The position numbers and the translations under genes are program-made. From Microvirga terricola (GTDB lineage Bacteria; Pseudomonadota; Alphaproteobacteria; Rhizobiales; Beijerinckiaceae): DNA of 64,000 nucleotides. Shown one piece after another: positions 36,011 through 46,449 of the stretch. Within the stretch, counting starts at the first letter, position 1. Every line of letters starts with the position of its first letter. The notes beneath the pieces are model-generated. The model saw only the letters and a list, made by a program, of their open reading frames with translations. It searched no databases and had not been told where the DNA came from. The stretch is from the NCBI RefSeq assembly GCF_011777495.1, contig NZ_JAATJS010000003.1:186001-250000 (forward strand). Reading direction: 5' to 3'.

Positions 36011-36126
36011 GGCGGCCTCCTCAAAAGGAGTAGGGCAGACCGCGCATGATAGGAGGTCAGCTTGGTGTGAGGTTGATCTTTGTCAGCCGAACGCTGCCTG
36101 TGACGAAGAGCAGCGGGTTCAGGTGC

Positions 36127-37290
36127 TCAATGATAGGGGTCTGCCGCGTCGCGTAATCCGTCGCCCATGAAGTTGAAGGCGAGCACGATAATCACCACCG
36201 GCACGATGGGGAAGAGAAGCCACGGATGAAGCTGCACGGCAGCGAGATTCTGCGCCTCGTTGAGAAGAACGCCCCAGCTTGTGACAGGTGGGCGCAAGCC
36301 CAGGCCCAGGAAGGACAGAGCCGTCTCGCCTAAGATCATCGACGGGATCGAAAGCGTCGCCGACGCGATGAGATGGCTCATGAAATTCGGAATGAGATGG
36401 CGCGCGATGATGCGCTGCTTCGATGCACCCATCAGCTCCGCGGCTTTCACGAAATCCTCCTCGCGCAGAGACAGAAGTTTTGAGCGCACAGCCCGCGCAA
36501 GGCCCGGCCAATCGAGAAGGCCGAGAATGATGGTGATGCCGAAGAAGACGAGGACCGGGCTCCAGTTCGGCGGCAGCGCCGCCGACAAAGCGAGCCATAA
36601 CGGCAATTCCGGCAGCGACCGCAAAATCTCGATCATGCGCTGAATGACGTGATCGACCCAGCCGCCAAGATAACCGGCGAGCCCGCCGAAGAAGAGCCCC
36701 AGCGCAAACGACACCGCAATGCCGACGATGCCGATGGTGAGCGAGATGCGGGCGCCATAGATGATGCGCGAGAGAAGATCGCGTCCAAGGCGGTCGGTGC
36801 CGAGAATGAACAGCGTACCATCCGTCGGCGGGCAGAAGAGATGCACATCGCCCGGCACGAGCCCCCAGAAATCGTATCCTTCGCCGCGACAGAAGAAACG
36901 GATTGGCTGTGGCTTCGACGTATCGACAGTGTAGACGCGCCTGAACGTGTCGAAGTCAAAGCGATATTCGTAAGGATAGACGAAGGGCCCTACGAGCTTT
37001 CCTTCATGCATCAGGTGAACGCGTTGAGGCGGCGCATAAAGAAAATCGCCGTTGCGTTGGCTCTGATTGTAGGGCGCGATGACTTCGACAAAGGGCACCA
37101 ACAAGTAGAAGCCGAGCAGGATGAAAGCCGCCGCGAGCGCCACCTTGTGCCGCCGGAACTTCCACCACATCAACTGCCAGGAGGACGCGCGGTAGTAGCT
37201 TTCGTTCTCGGACCCTACCGGTTCCGATGCGCCGGGGTCGAAAGGCGCGGGGTCGACATAATGCTGCTTCGATAGTGCGGCCTTGTTCAT
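36127..37290 (-). CDS. Peptide-type ABC importer, permease 2
   Basis: DppC/OppC/YejE-like inner membrane permease of 387 aa. One N-terminal helix (residues about 40-60) is followed by a large periplasmic insert (about 65-180) and then five helices with the loop E-L-M-G-A-S-K-Q-R-I-I-A-R-H-L-I-P that contacts the ATPase. The ATG at 37290 overlaps the previous stop (ATGA), has a GGGAGG ribosome site and replaces a longer upstream frame. Last gene of the ATPase - binding protein - permease - permease operon. Confidence 0.9.
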   Translation of the reverse strand: MNKAALSKQHYVDPAPFDPGASEPVGSENESYYRASSWQLMWWKFRRHKVALAAAFILLGFYLLVPFVEVIAPYNQSQRNGDFLYAPPQRVHLMHEGKLVGPFVYPYEYRFDFDTFRRVYTVDTSKPQPIRFFCRGEGYDFWGLVPGDVHLFCPPTDGTLFILGTDRLGRDLLSRIIYGARISLTIGIVGIAVSFALGLFFGGLAGYLGGWVDHVIQRMIEILRSLPELPLWLALSAALPPNWSPVLVFFGITIILGLLDWPGLARAVRSKLLSLREEDFVKAAELMGASKQRIIARHLIPNFMSHLIASATLSIPSMILGETALSFLGLGLRPPVTSWGVLLNEAQNLAAVQLHPWLLFPIVPVVIIVLAFNFMGDGLRDAADPYH

Positions 37291-38306
37291 CGCCTGCCTC
37301 CCAGCCGGATGCGCGGATCGAGCCACGCGAGCAGGAGATCCGAAATCAGCATTCCAACCACCGTGAGAACGGCGACGAACATCAGGATGAAACCGGCGAG
37401 AAACTGATCCTGGCTTTTCAGCGCGCTGAGCAGGATGGGTCCGACCGTCGGCAGGCTGAGCACCAACGACACCAACACCGAACCGGAAATGAGATGCGGC
37501 AGGAGATTGCCAATATCCGCGATGAAGGGATTGAGCGACATGCGGAAGGGATATTTCAGAAGAGCCGTGCGCGGCGCGAGGCCCTTCGCCTTTGCCGTCA
37601 CGTAATATTGCTTGCCGAGTTCATCGAGCAGGTTGGCGCGCATGCGTCGGATCATCGCTGCGGTGCCGCCGAGCCCGATCACGAGCGTCGGCACCACGAG
37701 ATGCGACAGGAGCGAGCGGACCTTCTCCCAGGTCCAGGGCTGCCCGGCGAATTTTGCATCATAGAGCCCGCCGATGGACACATCGAACCAGCGGTTCGCA
37801 TAATACAGGAGGATCAAGGCGAGCAGGAAGCTCGGGGTCGCCAGCCCAATATAACCGATGAAGGTCGCGATGTAGTCGCCGAGCGAATATTGCCGCGTCG
37901 CCGAATAAATCGCGATGGGGATCGAGACGAGGTGAATGAAGATGACCACCGCGAGGTTGACGAGAAGCGTCAGCCACAGCGCATCGCCCAGAACCTCGGT
38001 CACCGGCTTGTCGTATTCGAACGACCAGCCCCAATCGCCCTGCAGCAGGCCGGAAAAGCCGTTGGGGCCGGGCATCACGCCGATCCAGACGAGATATTGC
38101 TCCCAGGCGGGACGGTCGAGGCCGTATTGCTTGATCAGAAATTCCGCTTTGGCGATGGAGGCGGATTCACCTTGCGCGCGCAGCTCCGCGATCTGGTTCG
38201 TCAAAAAGTCGCCGGGCGGCAGCTTGATGATGAAGAACACAAGCGCCGAGATGATGACGAGCGTCACGGCCATAGTGGCGAAGCGGCGCAGCAGAAAGCG
38301 GATCAT
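37287..38306 (-). CDS. Peptide-type ABC importer, permease 1
   Basis: DppB/OppB/YejB-like permease of 340 aa with six predicted helices. N-terminal family sequence I-R-F-L-L-R-R, P-P-G-D-F near residue 35 and the cytoplasmic loop L-L-D-E-L-G-K-Q-Y-Y-V-T-A-K-A-K-G-L are present. The start overlaps the stop of the binding protein gene (ATGA), and its own stop overlaps the next start, so translation is coupled through the operon. Confidence 0.92.
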   Translation of the reverse strand: MIRFLLRRFATMAVTLVIISALVFFIIKLPPGDFLTNQIAELRAQGESASIAKAEFLIKQYGLDRPAWEQYLVWIGVMPGPNGFSGLLQGDWGWSFEYDKPVTEVLGDALWLTLLVNLAVVIFIHLVSIPIAIYSATRQYSLGDYIATFIGYIGLATPSFLLALILLYYANRWFDVSIGGLYDAKFAGQPWTWEKVRSLLSHLVVPTLVIGLGGTAAMIRRMRANLLDELGKQYYVTAKAKGLAPRTALLKYPFRMSLNPFIADIGNLLPHLISGSVLVSLVLSLPTVGPILLSALKSQDQFLAGFILMFVAVLTVVGMLISDLLLAWLDPRIRLGGRR

Positions 38307-40219
38307 CGGCTCGCCTCTTTGGCGACGGGTTTGCTCCAAAACATTTCATCGAGCCGGTAGATGCCGATCATCGCTGTCGGCTCCCAGCTATAGATTGCCT
38401 TTTCGGGCAGTCCCTGCAATCCCTCGCGGACCACGATGGGCTGGAGAGCGCCGGCGACCGTGCCGATGGTCCATTGGTTCTCGACATGGTTGCGCAACAT
38501 CTCGCGCCACGCATCGTTCTGGACAAGGTCATCGTCCGTATCGAGCCAGGTCTGGTAGAGCTCGATCAGACGTTTGGCCTCGGGGATGTCGATGGGTTCG
38601 CCGTTCTTTCCTTGCGTTTCGACGTACTGCCCCCATTTCGGCCAGGCGAGATTATCCTGTCGCATCGGCGCGAATTCCGTCGGCGGCATGACATCGGTTG
38701 GAACCGCGTTGTCGAAGCCTTGGCCCGCCGTCATGATGGTGAGGCCGGCAAAGGCTCGGTTGCGCAGCACCGTTCGGTCCTGCGGCTTCACAAAAAGTTT
38801 CACGCCGATTTCGCGCCAGAATTCGCCAATCAGGGTCAGTCCGTCGACGACCAAGCTGCTCTCGCCATCCGTCTCGACGATGATTTCAAGCTCGCGTCCG
38901 TCAGGCAAAAGGCGGATGCCTGCGCCGTTGCGTTTGGTGAGCCCGATCCGGTCGAGGAGGTTGGAGGCGAGGACGGGATCGTATCGGGCATTGTCGGTCC
39001 GCAGCTCGGGGGAGAAGAGCGGGCTCTGCGACATGACAGTGTTGTTGCCCTCCGTTCCAAGGCCGAAAAGCAGAGCGTTGTTCAACGTCTTGCGGTCGAT
39101 GCCGAAAGAAAGCGCCCGGCGGAAACGCACATCGCGGTTGAGCTTGCGCCAGACCGGGTCTGTCGTGTTCAGATTAGGATAAAGCGCAAGTTCCGAGCCG
39201 CGGGCATAGGGCCACAACAAGGTTCTATAGTTGTGGGCCTTCTCACCCTCCTTGAGCACCGGCACGTCATTCATCGACAAACCCCGGAACAGAAGGTCGA
39301 CCTCGCCCGCGTTGGCCTTTGCCGCAAAAAGCCCGGGGGACGCGACATCCATGATGATGCGGTCGATATAGGGCAGCTGGTGCCCCCGGCTGTCGATGCG
39401 GTGGTAGTAGGGGTTACGCTCGAAGATGAAGCGCGTCGCGGGTGCGTTGGTCGTGACTCGCCAAGGCTGAAGCGTCGGCAGATCCGGGTTCGTCTGCTCC
39501 TTCATGTCGTCGATGCGGTTGTGCAGGGCGGCCCAGGATTTCAGCTTCTGCTTCTTGGCTAGTTCTTCGAGCTGCGCCTTGTCAGCGTATTTCGCGTGGA
39601 AGCGCTTGAGATAGGCGGAGGCGCGGAAGATGCCGGGGTCCAGCGGCCCCGCGAGTTGCGGCAGGAAACGCGGATTGGGCTTGTCCCATGTGTAGCGAAC
39701 CCTGCGAGCATCGAGCACCTCGAAGCGCGGCAGCTTGCCATCGCGGATCATGAATTCCGGCGGCCCGGAAGGCGACAGGTCTTTGTTGAGCGCCACGTCC
39801 TCCCAGTAGTAGCGGAAATCCTCCGAGGTGAAGGGCGAGCCGTCCGACCAGCGATGGCCTTCGCGGATGGTGAAGGTGAAAACGCGGTCACCTTCGTCAT
39901 CGACTTTTTCCAGTAGATCCGGTTGGAGCTTCAGATTGCGGTCGTAGCCGATGAGCCGCGTATAGGCGTAGGCCGAGATGTAGCGGATGTCGCGGGCGCG
40001 CGGCACAAGTGTGACGATGTCCCCGCCATAGCGCCCGTCCTGGCCGCTTTGTGGGTTGGCTATCAGCGGCGTTTTCGGAATGCGGTTTTCAAGGGGCGGC
40101 AACTTGCCTTGTAGAACCTGCTCCGCAAAGAAGGGCGGCTCGCTGTAACGCTGGGCGAAAGCTGGCAGCGTCAGAAGGCTGAAAATCACGGCGACGCAAA
40201 AAGTCCTGATGCCAAACAT
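38303..40219 (-). CDS. Extracellular solute-binding protein, family 5 (peptide type)
   Basis: This 638-aa periplasmic protein has a signal peptide (cut after A-F-A near residue 22). Family 5 features: W-S-D-G-S-P-F-T-S-E-D-F, then F-R-R-A-L-S-F-G-I-D-R-K-T-L-N. It should bind an oligopeptide or similar ligand for the permeases encoded after it. It is longer than DppA/OppA and nearer in size to YejA-like proteins; ligand unknown. The ATG overlaps the stop of the ATPase gene. Confidence 0.92.
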   Translation of the reverse strand: MFGIRTFCVAVIFSLLTLPAFAQRYSEPPFFAEQVLQGKLPPLENRIPKTPLIANPQSGQDGRYGGDIVTLVPRARDIRYISAYAYTRLIGYDRNLKLQPDLLEKVDDEGDRVFTFTIREGHRWSDGSPFTSEDFRYYWEDVALNKDLSPSGPPEFMIRDGKLPRFEVLDARRVRYTWDKPNPRFLPQLAGPLDPGIFRASAYLKRFHAKYADKAQLEELAKKQKLKSWAALHNRIDDMKEQTNPDLPTLQPWRVTTNAPATRFIFERNPYYHRIDSRGHQLPYIDRIIMDVASPGLFAAKANAGEVDLLFRGLSMNDVPVLKEGEKAHNYRTLLWPYARGSELALYPNLNTTDPVWRKLNRDVRFRRALSFGIDRKTLNNALLFGLGTEGNNTVMSQSPLFSPELRTDNARYDPVLASNLLDRIGLTKRNGAGIRLLPDGRELEIIVETDGESSLVVDGLTLIGEFWREIGVKLFVKPQDRTVLRNRAFAGLTIMTAGQGFDNAVPTDVMPPTEFAPMRQDNLAWPKWGQYVETQGKNGEPIDIPEAKRLIELYQTWLDTDDDLVQNDAWREMLRNHVENQWTIGTVAGALQPIVVREGLQGLPEKAIYSWEPTAMIGIYRLDEMFWSKPVAKEASR

Positions 40220-42081
40220 TACGCCGCCTCCTGCGCCGCCCGGTAACTCAAGCGCACCTTATGGCCGGGCTCGATCTCCTTCATGACACCGGCTTCGCCG
40301 TGCAGCAGGCGGAAAGGCTCCGGCCATTGGGAGGGGGCGGAGAAACGATCCGCGCGCAGCTTCGCGAAATCGAGCGGCCGGTCGATGTCCGGATCGGGAA
40401 CGGCGGCGAGCAGCGCCTGCGTGTAAGGATGGACCGGGTTACGGAAGAGTGAGATTTTTGGCGCTTCCTCGACGATGTAGCCGCGGCACATCACGGCAAT
40501 GGTGTCGGCGATGTAGTCCACCACCGCGAGGTTGTGCGAGACGAAGAGATAGGAGAGGCCGAGCGCCGATTGCAGGTCCTTCAACAGGTTCAAAACCTGC
40601 GCCTGCACGGACACGTCGAGTGCGGAAACGGGCTCGTCGCAGAGAAGAACACGCGGTTCGAGCGCAAGCGCGCGTGCAATGCCGAGGCGCTGGCGCTGGC
40701 CGCCGGAGAAGGAATGCGGATAGCGCCGCAGCGAGCGCTTATCGAGCCCGACCATGTCGAGCAATTGCTTGGCCCGCGCATAGCGTTCGTCGGGCGTGCC
40801 GATCTCGTGAATGCGCAAAGGCTCGGTCAGGATTTCATAGACCGTCATGCGCGGGTTGAGCGACGAGAACGGGTCCTGAAAGATGAACTGCACGGAACGA
40901 CGATATTCAGTGAGCGCATCGCCTTGAAGCTCGAAGACATCGCGCGGGCCGAGGCCATTGTCGAACAGGACACGCCCGGAATCCTGATGCATCGCCCGCA
41001 TGATCATCTTGGACACGGTCGTCTTGCCGCAACCCGACTCGCCGACAAGGCCGAGCGTCTTGCCCACGGGCAGAGAGAGGTTGACGTCGCTGACGGCGCG
41101 GATTTTCAACATCTTACCGGAGAACCAACCCGCGCGTAGCGTGTAGCTCTTGGTCAGGTTCTCCACTTTCAGGATCGGTCCCTTGGGCTCGATGCGCTCC
41201 GGCGCGTGGGCCGAGGCGAGGGTGGCGCTCTTGATCTCGCGGATCGGCGTCAGGCGCTCGTCCGGGGCCATAGCGAAGCGCGGCACGGCGCGCATGAGCG
41301 CCTGGAGATAGGGGTGTTGTGCGTTGCGAAAAATATCCTCGCGCGAGCCTGTTTCCGTGACACGCCCGCGATACATCACCACGACCTCGTCGGCGATGTT
41401 CGCCACGACGCCGAGATCGTGGGTGATGAGCAGCACCGACATGCCGGTCTCGGCCTGCAACTCCTTGATGAGGTCGAGGATCTGCGCCTGCGTCGTCACG
41501 TCGAGCGCGGTGGTCGGCTCGTCCGCGATGAGCAGGGCAGGGCGGGTGATGAGCGCCATGGCGATCATGGCGCGCTGCCGCAGGCCGCCGGATAGCTCGA
41601 ATGGATAGGTGGTCAGCGCGCGCTTCGGATCGGGGAACCCGACGCGCGCCAGCTTATCCATGGTCCTCTTGCGAGCCTCCCCCCGACTGACGCGGGCGTG
41701 AATGAGGAGCGCTTCGGAGATCTGATCGCCGATGGTGTGGAGCGGCGAGAGCGAGGTCATCGGCTCCTGGAAGATCATGGCGATGCGCCCGCCGCGCAGC
41801 GCGTGCATGGCGTCGCTCTCCGCGCCAAGCGCGGCAATATCGTAAGAGGCGTTCTGGGGGTCGTTGAAGACGATGGAGCCGCCCGAGATATGGGCTTTTT
41901 TCGACAGGATCTGGAGAATGGCGTGCGCGGTGACGGATTTTCCGGAGCCGGATTCCCCGACCAGCGCCACGGTTTTGCCCTTCGGAATGTCGAAGGACAA
42001 ACCGTTTACCGCCCGGAAGTCTCCGGTCTCAGCCTTGAAATCGACCGTCAGCTGACGGATCGACAGGAGCGGCGTCTCCAT
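40219..42081 (-). CDS. Peptide-type ABC importer, dual ATPase (YejF-like fusion)
   Basis: Two complete NBDs in one 620-aa chain, as in YejF: Walker A GESGSGKS in the first and GESGCGKTT in the second. Signatures are L-S-G-G-L-R-Q-R and F-S-G-G-Q-R-Q-R, and Walker B is L-L-I-A-D-E-P and V-L-L-C-D-E-P. It powers the adjacent permease pair. The ATG at 42081 has GGAGGAG upstream; fourteen further upstream codons are rejected. It lies 31 bp after the glycosyltransferase-deacetylase fusion gene, so partial read-through is possible. Confidence 0.94.
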   Translation of the reverse strand: METPLLSIRQLTVDFKAETGDFRAVNGLSFDIPKGKTVALVGESGSGKSVTAHAILQILSKKAHISGGSIVFNDPQNASYDIAALGAESDAMHALRGGRIAMIFQEPMTSLSPLHTIGDQISEALLIHARVSRGEARKRTMDKLARVGFPDPKRALTTYPFELSGGLRQRAMIAMALITRPALLIADEPTTALDVTTQAQILDLIKELQAETGMSVLLITHDLGVVANIADEVVVMYRGRVTETGSREDIFRNAQHPYLQALMRAVPRFAMAPDERLTPIREIKSATLASAHAPERIEPKGPILKVENLTKSYTLRAGWFSGKMLKIRAVSDVNLSLPVGKTLGLVGESGCGKTTVSKMIMRAMHQDSGRVLFDNGLGPRDVFELQGDALTEYRRSVQFIFQDPFSSLNPRMTVYEILTEPLRIHEIGTPDERYARAKQLLDMVGLDKRSLRRYPHSFSGGQRQRLGIARALALEPRVLLCDEPVSALDVSVQAQVLNLLKDLQSALGLSYLFVSHNLAVVDYIADTIAVMCRGYIVEEAPKISLFRNPVHPYTQALLAAVPDPDIDRPLDFAKLRADRFSAPSQWPEPFRLLHGEAGVMKEIEPGHKVRLSYRAAQEAA

Positions 42082-42112
42082 AGGCTCCTCCAGCGGCCTT
42101 GAGCATAACGCA

Positions 42113-44038
42113 TTAAGGCCCAACCGTGATCCTGTCTGGGTTACGAAACAACTCGTCTATTCGCAAGAAATGGATGTTCCTTGCGGCGAAATACGCCAGT
42201 AGCCGCTCACAGAAGATCCAGATCGCTTCATCATGGACCAGATGATGGGTTAAAATTCCAATCGGCTCGTTTCTGTCCGCTGCGCCAGTGAAGCGGCGGC
42301 TGATCGCCTCGGAAAGAGCGGTGAGGATTTGCGCGGGCTCGAGAACGCTTCGCGAGCCGTGCCAGTCGATAGGATCGACGTGCGTGTTGATCTGGACGAG
42401 GTCTGGAGCCGGACACAACGTTTTCCGGTCCGTGAAGGTCGAAAGCGCCCGGTATCCCTCCCGCGACAAAAGTGGCCCGAGGCTGGGAGAGATCCGGTTC
42501 CAGGGCGGCACGAAGACGGGCAGAAGCTTTTCTCCCAGAGACATTCTGGCGGTCCTGAGCGCTTCTCCCGCCTCGTGCGCCATGACATCGACCGGACGAT
42601 GGTCGCCGAACTCGGCCTTTTTCTCGCTCGGCGGCGCGTGATTGGTGTGGCGCGATCCATGGACGAGCGCGAAAACCCGGTCTTCCCCCGCCAGCCGAAG
42701 GGCGAGAGAAGGCGTAAGAGCATGCGGAATGGCGGCAAGTGCCAAGCCGGCCTCGTAACGGCCGACAAGATCGAGCAGACGGTCAAGTTCGGGCGTATGG
42801 GCCACCGCATCATCATCCCGCCACCAAAAGCCGAGGGCGCAGCCTTCGTCCTTCGCACCGTCGAGCGCATCGGTGAGCGTAGACCAGTTGACCGCGCGAT
42901 GAAGCGCGGGTGTTGAGAGGACAAGATTCTCGACAATGGCGACGCTTCTCTTTGCTCCGTCGAGCGATACCGCAGGCGCGTCCGGCGCAGGGCGCGCCAG
43001 GCTTGAGCGAATGGCGTTGGCCAGATGTTCGGGAGAGAGGGCATCCTCCGGCACGATTTCAGCCAGGCCGATTTCCTTGAGGCGTTCCGCGCGGAGGCGT
43101 TGCTCGGTTTCGTGACCCGCCTCGAACGGCACGAAGACCGGCCTGACACCGGCGCGGAGAATGTCGACGACCGTATTGTACCCCGCCTGACTGACCGACA
43201 GCGCCGCGCGGGAGAGCAGAGCGCGGAAATCGGATCGCGCCCGTTCGACGCTCACATGCGATGGAGCGAGTGCGCGAAGCGATAGGAAATCCGCGTCCTC
43301 CACTCCGGGGCCGATCAGGATGCGCCACGCCCTGTCAGCGACAAGCCACGCTGCCTCGATGCTTGTTCGATAGAGCGGAAGGCTCGCTGCGCTCGACCCG
43401 CCGGAGACAATGATGCCATCTCGCTCCGCTTCCGGCAGTGTAGTGCCGTTCTCGTCCACATAGCCGGTGTAGTGCAGGAGGGGGCGGGTGCGGTCGTCCA
43501 CCGGCCAGGACGCTTCGAGCGGAACGAGCGCCGGATCGCCGTGGACGAGCACGGCGTCGTAATCCCGCACGAGCCGCGTATGCGCTTCCGCAATCCGGTC
43601 CGGTTTCGTCGGAGCGACGAGGATGTCGCGGATCGAGCAGACGATGAGCGGCCGGGGCGACTGTTGACGTGCTTCCTCGATAAGCGCGTCAAATTCGCTC
43701 GCCAGCACACGACGGCCGAAAGGAAAAAGCTCGGTGATGACCACATCGGGTCGGGCGGCGTGGAGGGTTTTGAGCAGAAGATCGCGGCGGTCGGCAAGGC
43801 CCCGTTTGTTGATCGGCTGGCCTTCTTCATCCAGCAGCGTCCGGAAGTCGGTGTCGCGCGTCTTCACGGGCGGCAGTTGCACGAGTGAGATGCCATCCGT
43901 GGCAGAGAGTGGGATGGCGCTTCCGCCGGAAATAAGCGTCACCTCGTGTCCTGCCTTCGCGAAGGCGCGCGCGAGGGCGGCGGCGCGGGTGAGGTGACCG
44001 GCGCCGAGAAGATGCGTGACGGCGATCAGCACGCGCAT
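42113..44038 (-). CDS. Fusion of a MurG-like glycosyltransferase and a polysaccharide deacetylase-like domain
   Basis: A 641-aa two-domain protein. Residues 1-375 are GT-B: G-A-G-H-L-T-R near residue 12, V-S-G-G-S near 211 and S-Q-A-G-Y-N-T in the donor site near 283. Residues about 395-640 look like a divergent NodB-type deacetylase: W-W-R-D-D-D-A (Asp408-410), H-G-S-R-H-T-N-H (His460, 464, 467), V-P-P-W-N-R (510-515) and H-H-L-V-H (598-602). These could form the metal site. No signal peptide, so both act in the cytosol, probably adding a sugar and removing an acetyl (or the reverse) on the same intermediate. The gene lies 1 bp after its neighbour. Confidence 0.82.
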   Translation of the reverse strand: MRVLIAVTHLLGAGHLTRAAALARAFAKAGHEVTLISGGSAIPLSATDGISLVQLPPVKTRDTDFRTLLDEEGQPINKRGLADRRDLLLKTLHAARPDVVITELFPFGRRVLASEFDALIEEARQQSPRPLIVCSIRDILVAPTKPDRIAEAHTRLVRDYDAVLVHGDPALVPLEASWPVDDRTRPLLHYTGYVDENGTTLPEAERDGIIVSGGSSAASLPLYRTSIEAAWLVADRAWRILIGPGVEDADFLSLRALAPSHVSVERARSDFRALLSRAALSVSQAGYNTVVDILRAGVRPVFVPFEAGHETEQRLRAERLKEIGLAEIVPEDALSPEHLANAIRSSLARPAPDAPAVSLDGAKRSVAIVENLVLSTPALHRAVNWSTLTDALDGAKDEGCALGFWWRDDDAVAHTPELDRLLDLVGRYEAGLALAAIPHALTPSLALRLAGEDRVFALVHGSRHTNHAPPSEKKAEFGDHRPVDVMAHEAGEALRTARMSLGEKLLPVFVPPWNRISPSLGPLLSREGYRALSTFTDRKTLCPAPDLVQINTHVDPIDWHGSRSVLEPAQILTALSEAISRRFTGAADRNEPIGILTHHLVHDEAIWIFCERLLAYFAARNIHFLRIDELFRNPDRITVGP

Positions 44039-44039
44039 G

Positions 44040-45170
44040 TCATGCCTCGACTTTCGCGAGAAGCGGGGTCAGCGCCGCGCGCAGCCGCAGCGCCGCGTGA
44101 TCGAGCCCACGCTCTTCCGCAACGAAGCGGCGAGCGGAAAGAGCGAGACGTTTTCTCCGGTCTTCGTCGAAAAGCAGTGTTCTCAGCGCATCCGCAAACG
44201 CAGCAGTGTCTCCGGGGTCGGTCAGGAGGCCGGTCGTTTCATGCTCCACCACGCTCGCAACGCCGCCATAGGCTCCCGCTACAACCGGGCAGCCGAAGCG
44301 CTGCGCCTCCAGCAGAACCATTCCGTAGGCTTCATTGACAGCGGGCCAGACAAAAAGATCGGCTTGCTCGTAGAGCGCGCGCAGGTGCGCTTTGTTCTCG
44401 ACCTGCCCATGAAAGCGCACGCGTGGGCCAAAGGGCGCGAAGAGGCTTATGACCTTGCCTCGCGCCTCGCCATCACCGACGATGTCGAGTGTCCACGGCT
44501 GAAGGCGCACGTTGTTGAGAGCCGCGGCAAGAAGGCGATAGGATGCGAGTTTGTCACCATCGCGCATCATCGCGACGGTCAACAGGCGCGGTTCGAAATC
44601 ATCGCGAGGAAGCGGCGCGGCCTCAGGCCATTCCTGCACATCGAGGAACGGCGGCAGGTCGATGAGAGCTTGGTGGGACGGTCGCGCTGTCTCCAGTGCC
44701 GCACGGTCGTGAGCTGTCATGACCAAGATGACGTCCGCACGGTCGAGCGCCGCTTCTGCTCCCTGGTGATTGAGCGCCCACGGACCTTGAGCGCGTTTTG
44801 CCGCGCGCGATCCCTCGGCGATGACATAGGGAATGTGCAGCGCATCCGCGACGGCAGGGCCGATCCAGTCGGGCGCTTTGTAATAGACGTGGTAGGTAAA
44901 CCAGAGACAGGGGCGCTGATCCGCAGCAAGACGGCGAGAATGTGTGATCAAACGCGATGCGGCCTCAAGCGACTGTTCCTTGATCCGTTGTTGAACCTCC
45001 GCGTCTCCCGCCTTGTCGAGTGTACGAATTTCGCTGGCGAGAGCAGGGGGAAAGCCTGCCCGGTCGAGAGCCTTCATCAGCAAGCGCGCCATGGTGCGAT
45101 CGCCCGAGGGAGAAGGGGAGTTCGGGCTCTTCAAGGGCGCATAGAAGGCGACAGGCCTTGAGAGGTTCAC
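44040..45170 (-). CDS. Family 4 glycosyltransferase
   Basis: The GTG at 45170 overlaps the previous stop by 4 bp (GTGA) and gives a natural N-terminus (N-L-S-R-P-V-A-F-Y-A-P-L-K); a longer upstream frame is rejected. The 376-aa protein has Y-H-V-Y-Y-K-A-P-D in the acceptor half and V-W-P-A-V-N-E-A-Y-G-M-V-L-L-E-A-Q in the donor half, the E-x7-E motif of retaining GT4 enzymes. It precedes the fusion gene by 1 bp; the four genes form one tight operon. Acceptor unknown. Confidence 0.88.
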   Translation of the reverse strand: MNLSRPVAFYAPLKSPNSPSPSGDRTMARLLMKALDRAGFPPALASEIRTLDKAGDAEVQQRIKEQSLEAASRLITHSRRLAADQRPCLWFTYHVYYKAPDWIGPAVADALHIPYVIAEGSRAAKRAQGPWALNHQGAEAALDRADVILVMTAHDRAALETARPSHQALIDLPPFLDVQEWPEAAPLPRDDFEPRLLTVAMMRDGDKLASYRLLAAALNNVRLQPWTLDIVGDGEARGKVISLFAPFGPRVRFHGQVENKAHLRALYEQADLFVWPAVNEAYGMVLLEAQRFGCPVVAGAYGGVASVVEHETTGLLTDPGDTAAFADALRTLLFDEDRRKRLALSARRFVAEERGLDHAALRLRAALTPLLAKVEA

Positions 45171-46441
45171 GCGGGCACCGGTTCTCTCAGTTGGGGAGCG
45201 GTGGCGCCGCGAAATCGTCTCTCCAGATCGTCGATGCCACCCTCCATCGAGAAGTCGCGCCGCAACCGCTCGAAAGCCGCTTCGCCGAGGGCCTTTCTCC
45301 GCTCGGGATCGCGAGAAAGAAGGTTGAGAGCGTTCGACAGCGCTTCCCAATCGCCTGGCGGAACGAGTTGTCCCTCGATGCCGTCGCGGATGAATTCGGG
45401 AATGCCAGCAAAATCGGTCGCGACCAGCGGAAGCTTCTGGCTTGCGGCCTCCATCAGCACGTTCGGCAATCCGTCTCGATCACCGGACGCAGCCTTCTTC
45501 GAGGGCAACACGAAAAGATCCGCCTCGCGCAAAAGCGCAATCACATCGGGTTGCGCCTTCGCGCCGAGGAATGCCACTTTGTCGGCGATACCCGCGCGCT
45601 GCGCCTGCGCCTTCAACGTGTTGATCAACTCCCCGCCGCCGACATGCGCAAAGCGCCAATGCAGGCCGGGCGGCAGCGCGGCGAGCGCCTTGATGAGATC
45701 GTCAAAACCCTTCTTCGCCACGGCCCGCCCGACGGACACGATGCGGACGGGGTCGGCAGGGTTCGCGCCGTCGCGTACGGAATGGCTCTCCGGCGGCGCG
45801 GGAAAACGGGACAGGTCTAGACCGTGATAGACGAGCGAGACGTGATCGGGCGAAGGGCTCAACGCCTTCAGGTTTTCCGCGCCATGCGCCGTGCATGTCA
45901 CGCCCCAGCGCGCTTCGGCGAGCTTTTCGCGCTTTTCCCATTCAGGCGTCGTCCAGATGTCCTTGGCATGAGCGGAGAACGTCCACGGCCTTTCCGTCAG
46001 CAAAGCCGCGTAACGCACGACGGACGCGGGCGTGTGGAGGTAATGCACATGCAGATGCCCGACCTCCGCGGGCAATTCGCGCGCCATGACGAAAGCCTGT
46101 CCGAGACGCCGGACCCGGTTGGCGGTAAAGTCGCGTCGCAAGTCTGTCCAGAACGCGCGCATCAGCGCGCCGAAGCGCGGTTGCTTCAGGCTCCAGAACG
46201 CGCTTTTCAACACACGCAGCGGCTCCTCGTAGAGGTATTCAGGCAGATAGGTCACGCGCGCCTTGATCTTGCGATTCATCGGATGCACGGCCCGCTCCGT
46301 CGGATGACGGAGAGACCAGATCTCAAGCGCCAGGCCGCGCCCTTCGAGCGCAAGAATTTCCTGGGCGATGAACGTCTCGGAGAGGCGCGGATAACCTTTG
46401 ACGACGACGGCGATGCGTCGGGCTTCGGGCGAAGGATGCAT
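45167..46441 (-). CDS. Family 4 glycosyltransferase (colanic acid-type)
   Basis: A 424-aa GT-B enzyme. Start region V-V-K-G-Y-P-R-L-S-E-T-F-I is typical of WcaL-like transferases. L-H-V-H-Y-L-H-T and F-S-A-H-A-K-D-I-W follow in the acceptor half; S-V-G-R-A-V-A-K-K-G-F-D and L-P-S-K-K-A-A-S-G-D-R-D-G-L-P-N-V-L-M-E-A define the donor half. It transfers a sugar at the cytoplasmic face of the membrane. It follows the COG4671-type gene by 8 bp and overlaps the next gene by 4 bp. Confidence 0.9.
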   Translation of the reverse strand: MHPSPEARRIAVVVKGYPRLSETFIAQEILALEGRGLALEIWSLRHPTERAVHPMNRKIKARVTYLPEYLYEEPLRVLKSAFWSLKQPRFGALMRAFWTDLRRDFTANRVRRLGQAFVMARELPAEVGHLHVHYLHTPASVVRYAALLTERPWTFSAHAKDIWTTPEWEKREKLAEARWGVTCTAHGAENLKALSPSPDHVSLVYHGLDLSRFPAPPESHSVRDGANPADPVRIVSVGRAVAKKGFDDLIKALAALPPGLHWRFAHVGGGELINTLKAQAQRAGIADKVAFLGAKAQPDVIALLREADLFVLPSKKAASGDRDGLPNVLMEAASQKLPLVATDFAGIPEFIRDGIEGQLVPPGDWEALSNALNLLSRDPERRKALGEAAFERLRRDFSMEGGIDDLERRFRGATAPQLREPVPA

Positions 46442-46449
46442 TCTAACTG

